Shown here: positions 17,160-19,437 of the stretch, piece after piece
Layout of the letters: each line of letters opens with the position of its first letter
How positions within the stretch are numbered: the stretch's first letter is position 1
NCBI GenBank assembly: GCA_933822405.4
Contig: CAKOGP040001729.1
Location: forward strand, 3,236 to 22,672
DNA length: 19,437 nucleotides
Direction of reading: 5' to 3'
Source of the DNA: Cylindrotheca closterium
Lineage: Eukaryota; Bacillariophyta; Bacillariophyceae; Bacillariales; Bacillariaceae
Notes under the pieces: generated by a model
What the model saw: only the letters and a program-made list of their open reading frames with translations
What the model was told of the DNA's origin: nothing
Database searches by the model: none
Program-made: the position numbers and the translations under genes

Positions 17160-19437
17160 CTAGTCCTGTGGACCAAGAATCAGATCCCTGAACTTGCAAA
17201 ACTTCTCACCTTGCAATGGCTGAGTCATGAAATCCGCAATCATATCGTCAGTTGGACAGTATTTGGGCTTAACATTTCCTTTCTCAACTTGATCTGTGAT
17301 AAAGAAATAACGAATATTGATAGCTTGGCTTCTTTTGCCCGCGCTCTTGCGATCATTCTCTTCCAGTAGAATCGCGCTTTTATTATCCTGATACAAGATA
17401 TTCTTCTCGATCGGATAGCCTTGCCACTCCATGAACAACTTTGTCCATAGTATCATCGTGACAACATCGTCAACAGCAATCAGTTCCGCTTCCGTACTGC
17501 TTCTGCTGTTTAGCTTTTGCTTCTTTTACATCACTTGAGCTGCACCTCCTCCAAAGGACAGATTGCCGCCATTATGGCTCTTGATATCTGGATGCACCGC
17601 AAATGATGCGTCAATCATCCATTTCATGACTCGTAGTGATCCTGCGGAAAGTGTCAGGTGATACAACAATGTACAAAACATATATTGCATCATGCAAACA
17701 CACTTCTTCCAATCAGACTCTGTAGGTTCTGGAACTCTTGAGGCAAGAATAGTAATCGTTGGATGGATATCCAAACAAGCTCTCTTAGAGACATAAAGTT
17801 CCCTTGCAACAGTAGTATGGAAGATATGACGGTACTCAGCACTGAGTAGCTTCCCTTTACTAGCTTCCAGTAAATTGTTACCAGCTGGTGTTTCCTGCTT
17901 TGAATCCTTGTTGAACTTGATAGGAAAATCTTCCAACATGTTCTTGACATAATCGTCCATGCGGATCTTGAGTTTTCCTTTCACCAAGAAGTCCAAAGTC
18001 ATTCCAAGATATCTGTGTATCTTTCCTCTGACGATTGTACAAGCCTGGATCAAACCATATCTCATGTTCAACCACTTAGCAAAATCGTCATTTACTTTCG
18101 GATCCATGTGACTTGACATAAGATCGTCAACATGAAATCTGATAGTTTGCTGTTTTTCATTAACAACTTTATTAGCAACACACGGGTCATAGGGGTTGAA
18201 AACAAACCCCTTTGCCTCCAGATCACTTCGAAATTGATTGCAACATACCATAAATAGCACGTAGTACCGCACATAGATTACTCCCTTTCTGTTCTCTAAT
18301 ACAATGTATTCGCGATACTCTGGGGCCATGTCAATCAATATCTGGACCATCATGCCAGTGATTTTCATGTAGACGCGATCTTCTCCTTCCTTAGCTTCAG
18401 GCATATAAGTTTGAATGAAAGCGTTAGGCACGTCCAGCGTCATTACATCTCTACCTTCGTGTGTATCAATAACACAAGTAGTGGTGATTGCTTCTTGTGA
18501 AGCAGTTGGACTTGCAGTGTCCTCTCGCAATAACCATTCACGAGTTCCATCGCCTCGGAATACTAGGCAACCTTTAATTGTCTTTTTGAATTGCTTCTCC
18601 GCGAGTAACATCATCGCTGATTGGGCCTTCTTTCGCTCAGAAGCGGTCATGTCTTTAACAAATTCGGGAGTGAAACAATCTCTCAGGAGCATTTGTCTCA
18701 ATTCCTCATCCACAGCATCCTTTCCATCATCACCAAACTTCTTCAGTCCTTGATTGATGTAATACTGTTGAATGAAGTTCAGACCTTCATCAGTATCAAA
18801 CATGGCCTTGATCTGCATCATGCAACGAGCGATCAGAATAGCGTCGTGCTCTTCATAATCAGCTTTCATCTCATTCCCAATCTGTTGGAAGCATAGATTG
18901 TGCTTTGCTTCAAGGATAGCTTTACTGTCTTTAGTACTGCGACTTCCTTCTTTGATACAAATACCAGATTTTAACTTGTTCTTCAACGGTTTCAATTCTC
19001 TTTCTCGATGCTTGCGTCTTGTTGCAACTCAATTTTTGTTCTTATTGGCAGAACTGCCACTCCTGCTTGAAGGCCATTCTCTTGGTTTCTTTGGATCTTG
19101 GGAAAGGTTCAGCCTAGACATTGCAGCTTGCGCATACGTTTGCCCAGATCAAGTGACTTTTGCTACTTGAGGCTCTTCAGGCTCAAATACAATCTCTTCT
19201 TCTGGCGGCTCTTGTAGGTCCTCCAGATCAGTAACAAGGCTTCCAATATCATCAGTTCCTCTATCAACATTTTCTTGATGGTCGGCCACAATAGGTTCTT
19301 CCTTGTCATCGCCTTCATCACCCGAATCGTCGTCTGATTCATAGTCATCATCTCCTTGGAATCTGACAGTGAGTTCCGGCATATCATCGACATCATTGTC
19401 TGCATCTGCCAAGAGCTCTTCTCTTTCGGAGTCATCG
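17160..19437 (-). pseudogene. pol of younger family-B element: acidic linker, RT and RNase H
   Basis: One - strand frame runs from the right edge to the stop at 17160, broken only by TGA at 19149-19151, TGA at 19029-19031 and TAA at 17526-17528. Order: acidic linker (DDYESDDDSGDEGDDKEEP), a basic stretch, then RT. RT motifs include DVPNAFIQ (catalytic Asp 18432-18434), YDPCVANK and FHVDDL (Asp-Asp 18123-18128), then IHRYLGMTLDF. RNase H follows with WMIDASFAVHPD (Asp 17610-17612), NSRSSTEAELIAVDDV, and ends FMTQPLQGEKF. It would copy element RNA into DNA inside virus-like particles. The longest open piece, 17526-18995, has 489 codons but starts with a non-ATG codon and is not an independent gene. 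Confidence 0.9.

Larger units (their letters stand above)
16551..19437 (-). mobile_element. Younger family-B copia element, right part outside the window
   Basis: Read on the - strand, the window holds the acidic linker, RT, RNase H, polypurine tract and 3' LTR. Gag, protease, integrase and the 5' LTR lie beyond 19437. It inserted into a family-A LTR, so tgaac followed by ggataaacag is predicted beyond its 5' LTR. The coding frame is intact except for three stop codons, so it is much better preserved than element A. Confidence 0.88.

Noticed and set aside
18415..19170. + strand ORFs of 90-112 codons across the RT region
   Set aside because: They are antisense shadows of the family-B pol frame, whose RT motifs are unmistakable.
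1..19437. tRNA, rRNA or other structured RNA genes
   Set aside because: I saw no cloverleaf with conserved arm sequences and no rRNA-like stretch on either strand; this is a by-eye judgement.

Overview
The window holds no intact protein-coding gene. It is a transposable-element graveyard from a small-intron, AT-rich eukaryote. The integrase, RT and RNase H sequences read like the Ty1/copia lineages known from diatom genomes (CoDi-type: GAG-pre-integrase and integrase, an acidic linker, an FHVDD-type RT, and an RNase H ending FMTKPLQG). A pennate diatom or close stramenopile is the best guess; this is recognition from memory, not a search result. Four layers are visible: an LTR-derived tandem array, copia family A (+ strand), a Mutator-like DNA transposon, and copia family B (- strand).

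Left (1-4010): the last 36 bp of a family-A internal region, a complete family-A LTR (37-589), then an almost perfect head-to-tail array. Its 656-bp monomer fuses about 471 bp of LTR to 185 bp of pol (acidic linker). Five LTR-pol units run from 118 to 3398, followed by a terminal LTR copy (3399-4010) that switches to another LTR subfamily and carries a 142-bp internal duplication. Positions 4011-4399 are unique sequence without a convincing gene.

Middle (4400-10742): a 30-31 bp minisatellite carrying a GGTCAATTTGACC palindrome is split by a family-A element (5' LTR 4487-5037, degenerate gag-PR-IN-RT-RH 5119-9885, 3' LTR 9908-10462). The element is followed by a short second leader/gag start and a 24-bp LTR end (10463-10575). 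The outer ends are flanked by a 5-bp near-duplication (gtcga / gttga). Removing 4487-10580 restores the 31-bp period of the palindromes, which fixes the insertion boundaries. Just past the palindromes lies a TATA-like box (10730-10740) and a possible remnant of a host gene start.

Right (11074-19437): a Mutator-like element bounded by 58-bp terminal inverted repeats (11074-11131 and 15297-15354, one mismatch). It encodes a damaged transposase with a DDE-type core, a SWIM zinc finger and short introns. A 147-aa ORF of unknown function on the other strand faces the transposase, a layout that recalls MuDR. Beyond it are three nested pieces: an older family-B 3' end (15406-16292, - strand), a family-A LTR fragment (16293-16550, + strand), and a younger family-B element (16551 to the right edge, - strand). 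The younger pol is one open frame interrupted by only three stop codons.

Nothing here forms a working operon or pathway. The points worth a second look are the retrotransposon-derived satellite, the phased palindrome array, the LTR complementarity exactly at the primer-binding position of element A, and the convergent second ORF in the Mutator-like element.
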